From NCBI RefSeq assembly GCF_004028235.1, contig NZ_CP035037.1:1302001-1366000 (forward strand): 64,000 nt of DNA. The letters are read 5' to 3'. The DNA comes from Leucobacter muris (lineage in GTDB: Bacteria > Actinomycetota > Actinomycetes > Actinomycetales > Microbacteriaceae). Shown in pieces: positions 36,949 through 46,555 of the stretch (position 1 is its first letter; each line of letters starts with the position of its first letter). The position numbers and the translations under genes are program-made. The notes below the pieces were generated by a model. It was not told where the DNA came from. It did not search any database and saw nothing but the letters and a program-made list of their open reading frames with translations.

Positions 36949-39900
36949 TCAGCGGAAATCTCGTGAGGTGGTGCCCGCCGGTGCCGCGAGCGGCTCGAAG
37001 GTCTCGGCGATGATGTTGATCACCCCCTCCGGTGAGCGCTCGACCACACCCCGCACGACGAGCGCGGGCGAGGATCGGGCCACGAGCCGGTTGCGCAGCC
37101 AGACATCCCGCCAGGTCACGACGTTCACGCTGCCGGCCTCGTCTTCCAGCGTCACGAAGACAATGCCGCCAGCGGTGCCGGGGCGCTGGCGGTGCGTGAC
37201 GAGCCCCGCGACCTCGACCATCGTCCCGGGGCGGGTGAGCCGCACGCCGTCCGAGCGCACCACGCCCCGCGCGTCGAGCGAGTCGCGCAGCAGCTCGAGC
37301 GGATGCGCCGCGAGCGGCACCCCAGTGGTCCACATGTCGAGGGCGGTCTGCTCGGCCGGGTTCAGCACGGGCAGCAGGGGCGGTTGCACGTGCACGGCGA
37401 TGCCGGGCAGGAAGCGCTCCCGGTTGTCCGCCGCCGGCGCGGCGGCCCAGAGCACCTCGCGGCGACCGATGCCGAGACTCTCGCAGGCGCCCGCCGAGGC
37501 CAGCGCCTCGATCCGGCTCCGGTCCAGGTCCGCCCGCCGCGCGAGGTCGGCGAGATCCTCGAAGGGCGCGTGCGCGCGGGCTCGGGCGATGCGCTCGGCC
37601 GCCTCCGCCTCGATGCCCCGGATCGAGGTGAGGCCGAGTCGCACCGCGAAGGCGCCGTCGCGGCGGTGCACGCCGCTCGTGTCCGGCGCCTGCGCATCAA
37701 AGGCTCCGACCGGGGGTTGCGGATCCGCGAGGCAGGCATCCGAACCGGTGACCCGGCCGCGATCCGCGTTCGGCAGCGCCTCGAGGTCGGCCTGCGCGCC
37801 CGACCGCTGCACATCGGGCGGCAGCACCGTCACCCCGTGTCGGCGGGCGTCCTGCACGAGCTCCCGTGAGGAGTAGAAGCCCATGGGTTGCGAGCGCAGC
37901 AGGCCCGCGAGGAAGGCCGCCGGGTAGTGCAGCTTGAACCAGGAGCTGACGTAGACGAGCAGCGCGAAGCTGAGCGAGTGGCTCTCGGCGAATCCGAAAC
38001 TGGCGAAGGCCTCGATCTGCTCGTAGAGGCGCTGCGCGTCGTCGTCCCCGATGCCGTTCTCGCGCATCCCAGCGAAGAGCTTTGCCTTGAGACTGTCCAT
38101 GCGCTCCTGGCCGCGCTTCGAACCCATGGAGCGCCGCAGCAGGTCGGCGTCCTCTCCCGAGCAGTTGCCGATGGCGATGGCCATCTGCATGAGCTGCTCC
38201 TGGAAGATCGGCACGCCCATGGTGCGCTCGAGCACCGGGACCAGTTTGGGGTGCGGGTACTCGATGGGATCCCGACCATTCCTTCTGCGCAGATACGGGT
38301 GCACCGCACCGCCCTGGATGGGGCCCGGGCGGATGAGCGCGATCTCGACGACGAGGTCGTAGAACTGGCGGGGGAGCAGTCGTGGCAGGGTGTTCAGCTG
38401 CGCGCGGCTCTCGACCTGGAACACGCCCACGGCGTCGGCGCGGCACAGCATGTCGTAGACGCCGGCCTCCTCCTTGGGGATCGTGTCGAGTTCCCAGTGC
38501 TCGCCCGTGCTCGTCTCGACGATGTCCATGGTCTTCTGCAGGGCGCTCAGCATGCCGAGGCCGAGCAGGTCGAACTTGACGAGGCCCATCGTCTCGCAGC
38601 TGTCCTTGTCCCACTGCAGCACGGTGCGGCCCGTCATGCGGGCGTGCTCGATGGGGCAGACCTCGCCAACGGGCCGCTCCGTCAGCACCATGCCTCCCGA
38701 GTGGATGCCGAGGTGCCGGGGCGCCTGCATGAACTGCCTGGCCAGCCGCTGCACGGCTTCGGGGAGGGGGCTGTCGGGATCGTCCTCGATGCCGCCCCAC
38801 CGTTCGAGGCCCTTCGTCCAGGCCCGCTGCTGACCTGCGCTGTAGCCGAGGGCCTTGGCCGCGTCGCGCACCGCGGCCTTCGGGCGGTAGCTGATGACGT
38901 TCGCGACCTGCGCCGCGTTGCGCCTGCCGTACTTGCCGTAGACGTACTGGATGATCTCTTCGCGCTTCTCGGAGTCGAAGTCGACGTCGATGTCGGGCTC
39001 CTCGTCGCGCAGGCTCGACAGGAAGCGCTCGAAGGGCAGATTATAGAAGATGGCGTCGACCGCGGTGATGTGCAGCACGTAGCAGACTGCGGAGTTCGCG
39101 GCCGATCCGCGGCCCTGGCACAGGATTCCTTCCGCGCGGGCCTTGCTCACCAGGTCGTGCACGATCAGGAAGTAGCCGGGGAAGTCCTTCTGCTCGATGA
39201 CGTCGAGCTCCTGCTCGATGCGGGTGCGGTGCCCGTCGGGGAGCGCCGCGCCGTAGCGGCGCTCGGCCCCCTCCCACACGAGGCTGCGCAGCCAGCTCAT
39301 CTGCGTGTGCCCCTCGGGCACGTCCAGCTTCGGCAGCCTCGGCCGCGCGGCCTTCAACGGGAAGGCCAGCTCCCTCGCGAGCGGCACGGTGCGCGCGACC
39401 GCGTCGGGGTAGCGGGCGAAGCGGCGCAGCATCGCGGCTCCGCTGCGCAGATGGGAGGCGCCGGGGGCGGGGAGGTGCGGATCGAGCTCGTCGAGGCTGC
39501 GACGGGCCCGCACCGCCGCCATGGCCTCGGCGAGGGGGGGCATGCGCGCGGGCGGCGTAGTGCACGTTGCCCGTGGCGATCGTGGGGACGCCGCGCGCGG
39601 CGGCGAGACCCGCGAGGCGGGCGTTCAGGGGGTCGTCGCCGGGGTGCCCGTGGTGCGTCAGCTCGACGTGCACGCTGTCGGCGCCGAAGAGCGCGGTGAG
39701 GCGGTCGAGCTCGGCCAGCGCCAGCGTCTCGCCCATCTCGCGGGTCGAGGCCCCGCCGAGGGCACGACGTACAGCGCCCTTGCGGCAGCCGGTGAGGATC
39801 ACCCACTCGCCCCGACCGGCCTCGGCGAGCGCCTCGAGGTCGTAGACCGGCCGACCCTTCTCACCCCCGGCCAGCTGCGCTTCCGTGATCGCCCCCGCGA

Positions 39901-40435
39901 GCCGGTGGTACCCCTCGGTTCCCCGCGCGAGCACCAGCAGGTGCGTGCCCACCGGGTCGGCCGCCCCGAGTTGCGGGGCGTCGAGTCCGAGGGAGAGCTC
40001 GGCGCCGTAGACGGTGAGCAGCGGGGAGCGCTCGCCCTGCTCGTCTGCTGCGTTCCTCTTGTTCTGGGCCTCGGCGGCCTCCGCGAAGCGCGCCGCTCCG
40101 TAGAAACCGTCGTGGTCGGTGAGCGCGATGCCGCTGAGGCCGAGTCGTGAGGCCTCCTCGATGAGCTGCTCGGGCGACGACGATCCGTCGAGGAAGCTGT
40201 AGTGGGAGTGGGCGTGGAGTTCGGCGTAGGGCACGGCGGGGGACTGCGGTTCGGCAGCCGTGTGGAGCCCGGAGGCGGTGGCGGGTCCGGATCCCGTGTC
40301 GGCTCTGCGCGCGTCGCCCGTCTCGGGATCGTCTCGGCGATCCCGAGCTGCGGCGGGCGGGCCCGCTTGCGGGGCGCGGCCCGAGAGGCGCCGTTCGAAC
40401 TCCTGCCAGGGCAGCGGTGAGTTGTGCCACTTCAT
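36949..40435 (-). pseudogene. dnaE2: Error-prone DNA polymerase DnaE2 (frameshifted as given)
   Basis: C-family translesion polymerase of the SOS mutasome, expected length about 1161 residues. The N-terminal frame (MKWHNSPLPWQEFERRL, then the PHP domain YAELHAHSHYSFLDG and LTDHDGFYG) ends at GNVHYAARAHAP. The remainder, with GRGSAANSAVCYV, catalytic PDIDVDFDS, the fingers and a C-terminal OB domain, is in another frame. Removing one G from the run of seven at 39534-39540 joins them as ARAHAPLAEAMAAVRARRSL, as in relatives. An unusual Asp/Arg/Ala-rich linker follows the N-terminal 17 residues. The start overlaps the imuB stop by one base. Consensus error is more likely than decay because the operon, operator and partners are intact. 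Confidence 0.93.
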
Positions 40436-42081
40436 CAGTCGTACCGCCCCTCGGCGTGCCACCGCCCCTGCTCGTGCAGCAGCAGCCAGGCGTCTCCGTC
40501 GGCGAGTTGCAACTGCAGCCTGAAACGCTCGGGGGCGCCCCGCCACCACTGCTCGCGCAGGGGCCAGGGGAGCGACCAGTCGCTCACCGGGGCGTCGAAC
40601 CCGGTGCCGCTCACCCGCAGACGGGCCGGTCGGGCGGTGAGCAGATCCTCGTCGTCGATGGCGACGGGGGCGCCGGAACTGTCGCAGAGCTCGACCGGAA
40701 TCGGCTCGGGGAACACGAGGCTGGGCGTCGGCCCCGGGATCGCCCCGGGCCAGGGGCCTGCCGCGGAGCTCCGCGATTCGCGCCGGCCCGCCCGCCCCGT
40801 GCTCCAGGGGACGAAGCTCTGCCGCTCGGCGAGCAGGCGGCCGCCGACGAGCCCCATCGTGCCGACTCCGGTGTGTCCGAGCCGGCTCTGCACTCTGCTC
40901 AGATGGTGATGCACGCGCGTGTCGGGCTCCGTGCTCCAGAGGCCCGGCTCGTGCGCGGCGGCGCGGTCGGTGTGGGCGGGGGACAGTCGAACGCAGGCGA
41001 TGCCCGCCCCCTCTCTGCCGCTCTCTGCACCTGCGGGGGTCGTCGGCATCGCGGCGACCTGCCAGCGGACACGGTTGACCGCATCGGCCGCGGTGAAGCG
41101 GTGCGGGTGCGACCACACGCGCTCGTGCCGCACGCCGATGTCGTCGGTGAGCTCGATGCGGAGGGCGGTGCAGACGAGACGATCCTCGGCGAGCCCCGAG
41201 ACGAATCGCTCGGCCAGGGCCATGCACGCGAAGGCGAGCTGCTCGGCGCTCTCGACCGGTGGTTCGAGCGAGAGTTCGACGGCGAGCTCCCGCACCGGGG
41301 TGCGCGGGCGCACCTCGGAGCCGTGCTGCGGGCCGGAGGCGCAGGCTCGCCGGTGCACCGCGACCCCTTCCGGCCCGAAGCGCTGCCGCACCGCGTCTTC
41401 GGGGAGTGCCGCCAGTGCCCCCAGCGTGCGGATTCCGAGGCCGTGCAGCACCTCGGCGAAGGCCGGCTGCGCAGCGCGGCCGACGGGAAGCGAGCTGAGA
41501 AAAGCGGCTGCGGCTCCGGCCGGCACGATGCGCACTCCCTCGGACGGAGCCGTGACAGCCGGATCGGTCGAGGAGGCGCGGGCGGCCTGCTCGGCGGCGA
41601 AGCGGCCATCGGCGATGCCGACCCGCGCCCCGGGAAGGCCCAACTGCTCGGCAAGGCTCAGGATCGCATCGGCTGCGCGATCCTCGCCCCCGTAGTAGCG
41701 CGCCGGGCCGCGGGCGCGCATGGCGCAGAGCCCCGGCCGCAGCGGCTCGACCCCGGGGATGAGGTGCTCGAGCGAGGCGATCACGGGGGCGAATCTGCGC
41801 TCGTCGACCTCGGGATCGTGCGGGGGCACCGCGAGCGATGGGCAGCGGGACTGGGCCTCGGTCTCGCGCAGCCCCACCCGCACGCCCTCCGCCCGCGCCG
41901 CGTCGGAGCAGGCGATCACCTGCCGATTCGCGATCAGCGCGATGGCGGGGGTGGCCGGCGGGTCCTCCTCCGCGCTCTCCAACTCGCGAAGATAGGCGCG
42001 CACCGGCCAGTCGGGCACCCAGAAGACGAGGATCCGCTCCGCCGCGCTCGCCGCCGCGGAGACCGTGACGGGGGCGCTCAT
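40435..42081 (-). CDS. imuB: ImuB, Y-family polymerase-like mutasome adaptor
   Basis: A 548-residue member of the DinB/Y-family that lacks catalytic residues. The segment that should read VDMDxFYAxVE is LVFWVPDWPVRAYL here, so polymerase activity is not expected. In mycobacteria ImuB bridges ImuA', DnaE2 and the beta clamp. Recognisable parts include RETEAQSRCPSL, the palm remnant RARGPARYYGG and a helix-hairpin region at LGIRTLGALAALPEDAV. ATG 42081 overlaps the imuA' stop by four bases (ATGA), and its own stop overlaps the dnaE2 start, so the three are translationally coupled. Confidence 0.93.
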   Translation of the reverse strand: MSAPVTVSAAASAAERILVFWVPDWPVRAYLRELESAEEDPPATPAIALIANRQVIACSDAARAEGVRVGLRETEAQSRCPSLAVPPHDPEVDERRFAPVIASLEHLIPGVEPLRPGLCAMRARGPARYYGGEDRAADAILSLAEQLGLPGARVGIADGRFAAEQAARASSTDPAVTAPSEGVRIVPAGAAAAFLSSLPVGRAAQPAFAEVLHGLGIRTLGALAALPEDAVRQRFGPEGVAVHRRACASGPQHGSEVRPRTPVRELAVELSLEPPVESAEQLAFACMALAERFVSGLAEDRLVCTALRIELTDDIGVRHERVWSHPHRFTAADAVNRVRWQVAAMPTTPAGAESGREGAGIACVRLSPAHTDRAAAHEPGLWSTEPDTRVHHHLSRVQSRLGHTGVGTMGLVGGRLLAERQSFVPWSTGRAGRRESRSSAAGPWPGAIPGPTPSLVFPEPIPVELCDSSGAPVAIDDEDLLTARPARLRVSGTGFDAPVSDWSLPWPLREQWWRGAPERFRLQLQLADGDAWLLLHEQGRWHAEGRYD

Positions 42082-42728
42082 CGCGGCACCAGCCTGCGAA
42101 CCCCGGGAACGGCCGGGTCGGCGACTGCGCCGCCCGCGAAGCGCACGGTGTGGCGGGCCGTACCCCGCCGATCCTGGGTCTGCACCGTGAGCTCCCGCTC
42201 CTCGAGCAGGCCGTGCCCCTCGCCGAGCCCTCGCCACCGCGACCCCGTGACCCGCATCGTGCTCTCGGGCCTGGGCCAGTCGCCCACCGCGACGAGCGCG
42301 GAGCCGTGCTCGCGGAGACGGGCCGAGATGCGTTCGACCTCACCGGGGCCCACCCGCTGGGGCGGGCGCAGCAGCACGACGGTGAGCACCTCGCTCAGCG
42401 CGCCCGCGATGCCCAGGGCGTCGGGGCCGGGGCACGGGACGAGCACGCAGCGGTCGAGTGCGACGCCGAGTGCGGCGGCGGCCTCGGCGCCGAAGGCCGG
42501 GCAGCCGATCACGCCGCACCAGGAGCCCGCCGATGACACCTCGGCCAGCAGCGCGAGTGCGAGCTGCGTGGAGCCGTGCACGGCGTAGCTCGCCCCCTTG
42601 CGCAGGGACCCGCCGGGCAGCAGCGGGCGCAGGCCCGACGCTGTGGGAAGCGCGCGATCGTCGAGCCGCAGCGGCTGCATCTCGGTGATGCGCTGCTGCA
42701 GCGAGCGGACGGTCGCGACGGAATTCAT
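42078..42728 (-). CDS. imuA': ImuA', RecA-like mutasome accessory protein
   Basis: A 216-residue RecA-fold-derived protein (Rv3395c-like) that cooperates with ImuB and DnaE2 in damage-induced mutagenesis. It starts MNSVATVRSLQQRITEM. An in-frame codon at 42746 lies within the LexA operator and is rejected. LLPGGSLRKGASYAVHGST occupies the position of a Walker A region but lacks GKT, so ATP binding is doubtful, as in other ImuA' proteins. First gene of the SOS operon, directly behind the LexA box. The ATG is six bases after the -10 element, with no Shine-Dalgarno. Confidence 0.9.
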   Translation of the reverse strand: MNSVATVRSLQQRITEMQPLRLDDRALPTASGLRPLLPGGSLRKGASYAVHGSTQLALALLAEVSSAGSWCGVIGCPAFGAEAAAALGVALDRCVLVPCPGPDALGIAGALSEVLTVVLLRPPQRVGPGEVERISARLREHGSALVAVGDWPRPESTMRVTGSRWRGLGEGHGLLEERELTVQTQDRRGTARHTVRFAGGAVADPAVPGVRRLVPR

Positions 42729-42734
42729 GCAGCA

Positions 42735-42763
42735 ATATTCGAACATATGTTCGAATAAGTCAA
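42735..42763 (-). promoter_or_regulatory. SOS promoter of the mutasome operon
   Basis: On the minus strand TTGACT (42763-42758), a 17-base spacer and GAATAT (42740-42735) are followed by TGCTGC and ATG 42728. The spacer is almost wholly filled by the LexA palindrome. Transcription would begin at or near the start codon. Confidence 0.75.
42736..42757. promoter_or_regulatory. LexA operator (SOS box)
   Basis: A 22-bp perfect palindrome whose core TCGAACATATGTTCGA (42739-42754) matches the actinobacterial SOS box TCGAAC-N4-GTTCGA. LexA bound here would cover the spacer and most of the -10 of the imuA' promoter. It lies 70-91 bp from the divergent DUF2469 start, whose own -10 is outside the operator. 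Confidence 0.95.
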
Positions 42764-42813
42764 TCCGGACGCGCCCGTCCCCGGCGGGGCTCGGGGAGGC
42801 GTCGAAGACGGCG

Positions 42814-42819
42814 TAGGAT
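42814..42819 (+). promoter_or_regulatory. -10 hexamer of a probable leaderless DUF2469 promoter
   Basis: TAGGAT is followed by GGTGGGG and ATG 42827. The G-rich gap could act as a weak ribosome-binding site, but it touches the start codon. Confidence 0.45.
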
Positions 42820-42826
42820 GGTGGGG

Positions 42827-43150
42827 ATGAACGAAGACGAGCTAGACGATTACGAGCGCGAGGCCGAGCTGTCGCTGTTTCGCGAGTACCGCGACATCGC
42901 CAGCCAGTTCCGCTATGTCGTCGAGACCGAGCGCCGCTTCTACCTGGCCAACGAGGTCGACCTCAAGCGGCAGGACGCCGGCAGCGACTTCTACTTCGAA
43001 CTGTCGATGAGCGATGTCTGGGTATGGGACGTGTATCGCTCCGACCGCTTCGTGAAGTCGGTGCGGGTGCTCACCTTCAAAGACGTCAACGTCGAAGAGC
43101 TCTCGGCCCGCGAATTCAAGCTGCCGCAGGAGCTGTCGCTCGACGAGTAG
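42827..43150 (+). CDS. DUF2469 family protein
   Basis: A 107-residue protein (MNEDELDDYEREAELSLFRE) matching the actinobacterial DUF2469 family (Rv2901c-like), including VVETERRFYLANEV and SDVWVWDVYRSDRFVKSV. In actinobacteria it normally sits between RNase HII and yraN/comM/dprA genes, and this order is partly preserved here. An ATG nine bases upstream is in frame but overlaps the -10. Function unknown. Confidence 0.93.
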   Translation: MNEDELDDYEREAELSLFREYRDIASQFRYVVETERRFYLANEVDLKRQDAGSDFYFELSMSDVWVWDVYRSDRFVKSVRVLTFKDVNVEELSAREFKLPQELSLDE

Positions 43151-43298
43151 CCGGTCGCCCCGCGTGAGACCCCGGGCCGCACGGCGCCCGCATTGAGCAC
43201 CCCGCTCACATCCGCGCCGCTGCGCGGTCGACGGGCCGGTTCTCCACAGATCTCGGGATCGTGCCCCGCCGGCTGCTCCACGATGAGAGGGTCGGAGC

Positions 43299-43995
43299 AT
43301 GACCGCTCCCGTCTCCCCTCACGCTCGCGCCTCAGCCGTTGCGCTCGCTCTCATCGCCCTGGTGATGATCGCGGTGCTCGTGAGTGCGGGCGTCCCGGGC
43401 GGCGCACCGGCCGCCGCCCGGGAGCCGCCGACAACGGTGACCGCCTCCTCGGCGCTCGCGGTGCCCTCGGTACCCTCGGTGCCGTCGGCGTTCTCGCGGG
43501 CGGTGCCGTCGCCCGTGTCGGCATCGGATGCGCGGGCGCCGCTCGCGCGGGTCTCGTGGTTGGAGGGGGCTCCCGCTGCCGCGCTCGCCGCCGATGGGAC
43601 GCCGACGGGGCTCTGGATCCCGCCCCTCGGGTCTCTGGAGGTGACGGGTCCCTACAGCGCCCCGCCGCATCGCTACGGCTCGGGCCACCGGGGGATCGAC
43701 CTCGCCGCCACCGCGGGTATGGCTGTCGTGGCCCCGGCCTCAGGCACGGTCTCGTTCGCGGGTGCGGTGGTGGACCGGCCGGTGGTCTCGGTGCGGGTGG
43801 ACGAGCGCACCGTCTACTCCCTGGAACCGGTGAGCAGCGGCCTTGCGGCGGGAGACCCGGTGGCGGCCGGCGCCGTGCTCGGTGAGGTGGCGGGCGGCGG
43901 CCACTGCCTGCAGGAGTGCGTGCACCTGGGGGGGGGGCGAGTACGTCAATCCGCTGCGGTACCTCCGCGGTCGGCCGGTGCTGCTGCCCTGGTGA
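43299..43995 (+). pseudogene. M23 family metallopeptidase, secreted (frameshifted as given)
   Basis: An expected 231-residue LytM-type peptidoglycan hydrolase or regulator. The N-terminal signal/anchor (VALALIALVMIAVLVSAG) is followed by a Pro/Ser/Val spacer and the M23 domain: PLGSLEVTGPYSAPPHRYG, GHRGIDLAA (His and Asp zinc ligands) and HCLQECVH. The G run at 43928-43937 has ten Gs. With nine the frame continues GGGEYVNPLRYLRGRPVLLPW and stops at 43993, as in relatives. With ten it runs on through the antisense xerC gene. A run this long is both error-prone in sequencing and a possible phase-variation switch. Confidence 0.88.
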
Positions 43996-44128
43996 ACCGG
44001 AGCGAGCGGGATCGTGCACGCGGGATCGTTCGGCACTGCGCGTCGGCACCGCGTATCGCTCGGCAGCGCGCATCGTTCGGTACCGCGCATCGCGGAAGTG
44101 AGGATCGTGCGGCGTTATTCGACGTCGC

Positions 44129-44173
44129 GAACCGCGCGGTGCTGAACCGCGCGGTGCTGAATCGCGCCGTGCC
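44129..44173. repeat. 15-bp tandem repeat with nested palindrome
   Basis: GAACCGCGCGGTGCT occurs exactly twice (44129-44158), followed by a diverged third copy (44159-44173). Each full copy contains the perfect palindrome ACCGCGCGGT. Upstream (about 44025-44095) lies a looser repetition of GCATCGTTCGG-like units. The repeats lie in the 216-bp gap between the convergent M23 and xerC genes, where I see no gene or standard terminator. Confidence 0.75.
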
Positions 44174-44211
44174 GAGACGGGTCGTGCCGAGTCGGTGCTG
44201 TGCCGCCCGGG

Positions 44212-45126
44212 TCAGGCGCGAGGGTGGGCCTGCCGGTAGCTCTGCGCGAGCCGTTCGGTGGAGACGTGGGTGTAGACCTGGGTGCTCGCGAGACTGGCGT
44301 GCCCGAGCAGTTCTTGCACGACGCGCAGGTCGGCTCCGCCGTTCAGCAGGTGCGTGGCGGCGGTGTGCCGCAGGGTGTGGGGGCCGCGGGGGCCGCCGCC
44401 CGGTTCGTGCTCGAGCTCGCGCGCCACGAGCCGGTAGACGGTGTTGGTGCCGAGCCGCGCACCTCGCCTGCCCAGGAAGAACGCGGCGAGGTCGGGCTGC
44501 TCCGAGCGGATCGCGAGGGACGGGCGCCCGGTTTCGAGGTAGGCGTCGATGGCCTCGGCGGCCGGCGCCCCGAGGGGCACCACCCGTTCTTTGCCGCCTT
44601 TGCCGAGCACCCGCACGGTGCGTTCGCGGCGGTCGACGCCCCCGAGGTCGAGCGAGCACAGCTCGGAGACGCGCAGTGCGGAGGCATAGAGCAGTTCGAG
44701 CACGGCGCGGTCGCGCAATTGCTCGGGGTCGCCGCTCTCGGCGCGCAGGGCGGCCCGCTCGAGGATGCGGGTGATCTGCTCGTCGGCGAGTACACGAGGG
44801 AGTTCGCGCTGGGTCTTCGGCGCGCGGAGCCGGGAGGCCGGGCTGCCGGGTACGAGCCGGCGCTGCTCGAGCCACGAGCCGAACGACTTGAGGGTGGCGA
44901 CGTTGCGGGCGAGGGTGCTCGCCGCGAGGCCCCGCTGCTGCCGCTGCCAGAGCCACCCGCGCATGAGCTCGAGGTCGCACTGGGCGAGAGCGGTGGCGCC
45001 GGCCTGCTCGGCGAACTCCGAGAAGTCGCGCAGGTCGCGCTCGTAGGCGCGCACCGTGTGCTCGGAATACCCGTATTCGAGGCGCACGGCCGCGATGAAC
45101 GCCTTGATCGCCGCCGCCAACTCCAT
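44212..45126 (-). CDS. xerC: Tyrosine recombinase XerC
   Basis: A 304-residue site-specific recombinase that with XerD resolves chromosome dimers at dif. An N-terminal SAM-like DNA-binding domain (about 1-90) precedes the catalytic domain, which has R in SALRVSEL, K in GKGGKERVVPLG, HTLRH, GHASL and the nucleophile Y in STQVYTHV. All catalytic residues are present. ATG 45126 sits five bases after the dprA stop. This position beside dprA is conserved in actinobacteria, which supports XerC rather than a phage integrase. Confidence 0.93.
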   Translation of the reverse strand: MELAAAIKAFIAAVRLEYGYSEHTVRAYERDLRDFSEFAEQAGATALAQCDLELMRGWLWQRQQRGLAASTLARNVATLKSFGSWLEQRRLVPGSPASRLRAPKTQRELPRVLADEQITRILERAALRAESGDPEQLRDRAVLELLYASALRVSELCSLDLGGVDRRERTVRVLGKGGKERVVPLGAPAAEAIDAYLETGRPSLAIRSEQPDLAAFFLGRRGARLGTNTVYRLVARELEHEPGGGPRGPHTLRHTAATHLLNGGADLRVVQELLGHASLASTQVYTHVSTERLAQSYRQAHPRA

Positions 45127-45130
45127 GCCA

Positions 45131-46555
45131 TCATTCTCGCCGCTGCAGCGCCCACTGGGCTCCGGCTGCTCCCGGCGTTTCGCGACGCGTCGCCGCGCCG
45201 AGCAGTTCCAGCTCGGCGAGCGCGCCCCGCGCCTCCCGCTCGTCGATGCCCGCGAGCCGTGCGATCTCGACGATTCCTCGCGCCCCGCGCAGCGGCAGCG
45301 CGTCGAGCACCCGCAGGTGCAGGGCGGGCTGCCGGGGTGTTCCCGGTGCGCCCAGCACGCCGGGAGCGCCGGGAACGCCGGAAGCGCCGAGCCCGACCGG
45401 CCCCGCCGCACGGTCGCCGGTCGCCGCATCCGATGCCTCGGCGAGCTCGAACAGCATCGGCTCCCCGCCCAGGCCGGCGAACTCCCGAGCCTCGGCGCCG
45501 CTGGTCACGAGCGCGGCGTCGTAGTCGCGGATCAGCCGGTGGCACCCCGCCGAGGCCGCACTCGTGACGGGGCCCGGAACCGCGCCGAGCGGGCGGCCGA
45601 GCTCGGCGGCGTGCCCCGCGGTGTTGAGCGACCCCGATCGCACGCCGGCCTCGGTGACGAGCGTGGCCCGGGAGAGCGCTGCGATGGTTCTGTTGCGCTG
45701 CAGGAACCTCCACCGGGTCGGCGCCGTTCCCGGCACCATCTCGGAGCAGACGACACCCGACTCGGCGATGCGGGCGAGCAGCGGCCCGTGCGAACTGGGG
45801 TAGACGCGATCCGCTCCGCCGGCGAGCACCGCGATGGTGGGGGATCCGACGGCGAGTGCGGTGCGGTGGGCGACGGCGTCGACGCCGTAGGCCGCTCCCG
45901 AGACGATCGCGGCACCAGCCGTGCAGAGGGCCTCTGTGAGCTCGGCCGTGACGCCGGCCCCGTAGCCGGTGCAAGCCCGAGCGCCCACCACGGCGACCGA
46001 GAAGGCCGTGAGCGCCGAGAGTTCGCCCCGGGCCCAGATCAGCAGCGGGACGTGCCCGCCGAGATCGTCGAGCGCGCTCGGCCAGTGCGCGGATCCCGGT
46101 GATACGAGCCGCATCCCCGACTCGATGCCGCGGTCGAGATCGCCGAGGCTCGCGGCGCGGTCGAGCCGCAGCCGCCAGCGCCCGAACGCCCGGGTGAGCT
46201 CTGCCGAATCCGGCTCGACCCCGCCCTCCGCGCGCACCGCGTCGCGGGCGGATTCTGCCGTCGCTCCCGTGAGCAGCAGCCCGAGGGCGGCGACGGCGCC
46301 GAGCGCCGCCACGAGGTATCCCGCGACGGCGTCTCCGGGTTCCACGAGTCTCGCCCACACGACGCGGGCGAACAGCGCTTCGGCCGGCTCGGCGCCCTGA
46401 GAGGCGCCACCGCTCGCATCGAGCGCGTCGATCCCGCTTCCGTCGATCCCGGATGCCCCGCGGCCCGCGGTCTCCGGCGCCAGCAGCGCCAACCGCTCGC
46501 GCACTCCATCGTCGACGCCGAGCATTCGGGCGGCTCGCGCGTCATAGCGGCTCAC
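45131..46555 (-). CDS. dprA: DNA-processing protein DprA
   Basis: A 474-residue Rossmann-fold protein that loads RecA on incoming single-stranded DNA during transformation. Core motifs: VAVVGARACTGYG, VSGAAYGVDAVAHRTAL, VLAGGADRVYPSSHGPL, RNRTIAALSRATLVTEA and SGSLNTAGHAAELGRP. The N-terminus is extended by an Ala/Gly-rich region, and a low-complexity GVPGAPGVLGAPGTP linker leads to a C-terminal winged-helix domain. It starts GTG 46555, overlapping the comM stop (GTGA). Confidence 0.94.
   Translation of the reverse strand: MSRYDARAARMLGVDDGVRERLALLAPETAGRGASGIDGSGIDALDASGGASQGAEPAEALFARVVWARLVEPGDAVAGYLVAALGAVAALGLLLTGATAESARDAVRAEGGVEPDSAELTRAFGRWRLRLDRAASLGDLDRGIESGMRLVSPGSAHWPSALDDLGGHVPLLIWARGELSALTAFSVAVVGARACTGYGAGVTAELTEALCTAGAAIVSGAAYGVDAVAHRTALAVGSPTIAVLAGGADRVYPSSHGPLLARIAESGVVCSEMVPGTAPTRWRFLQRNRTIAALSRATLVTEAGVRSGSLNTAGHAAELGRPLGAVPGPVTSAASAGCHRLIRDYDAALVTSGAEAREFAGLGGEPMLFELAEASDAATGDRAAGPVGLGASGVPGAPGVLGAPGTPRQPALHLRVLDALPLRGARGIVEIARLAGIDEREARGALAELELLGAATRRETPGAAGAQWALQRRE

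Noticed and set aside
42729..42746. imuA' start at 42746
   Set aside because: This codon lies inside the LexA operator and within the -10/spacer, so it would not be transcribed.
44129..44173. CRISPR-like array
   Set aside because: Units are contiguous 15-mers without spacers, and no cas genes are present.
43996..44774. Continuation of the M23 reading frame to 44774
   Set aside because: It is antisense to xerC and Arg-rich; one fewer G gives a normal M23 C-terminus at 43995.
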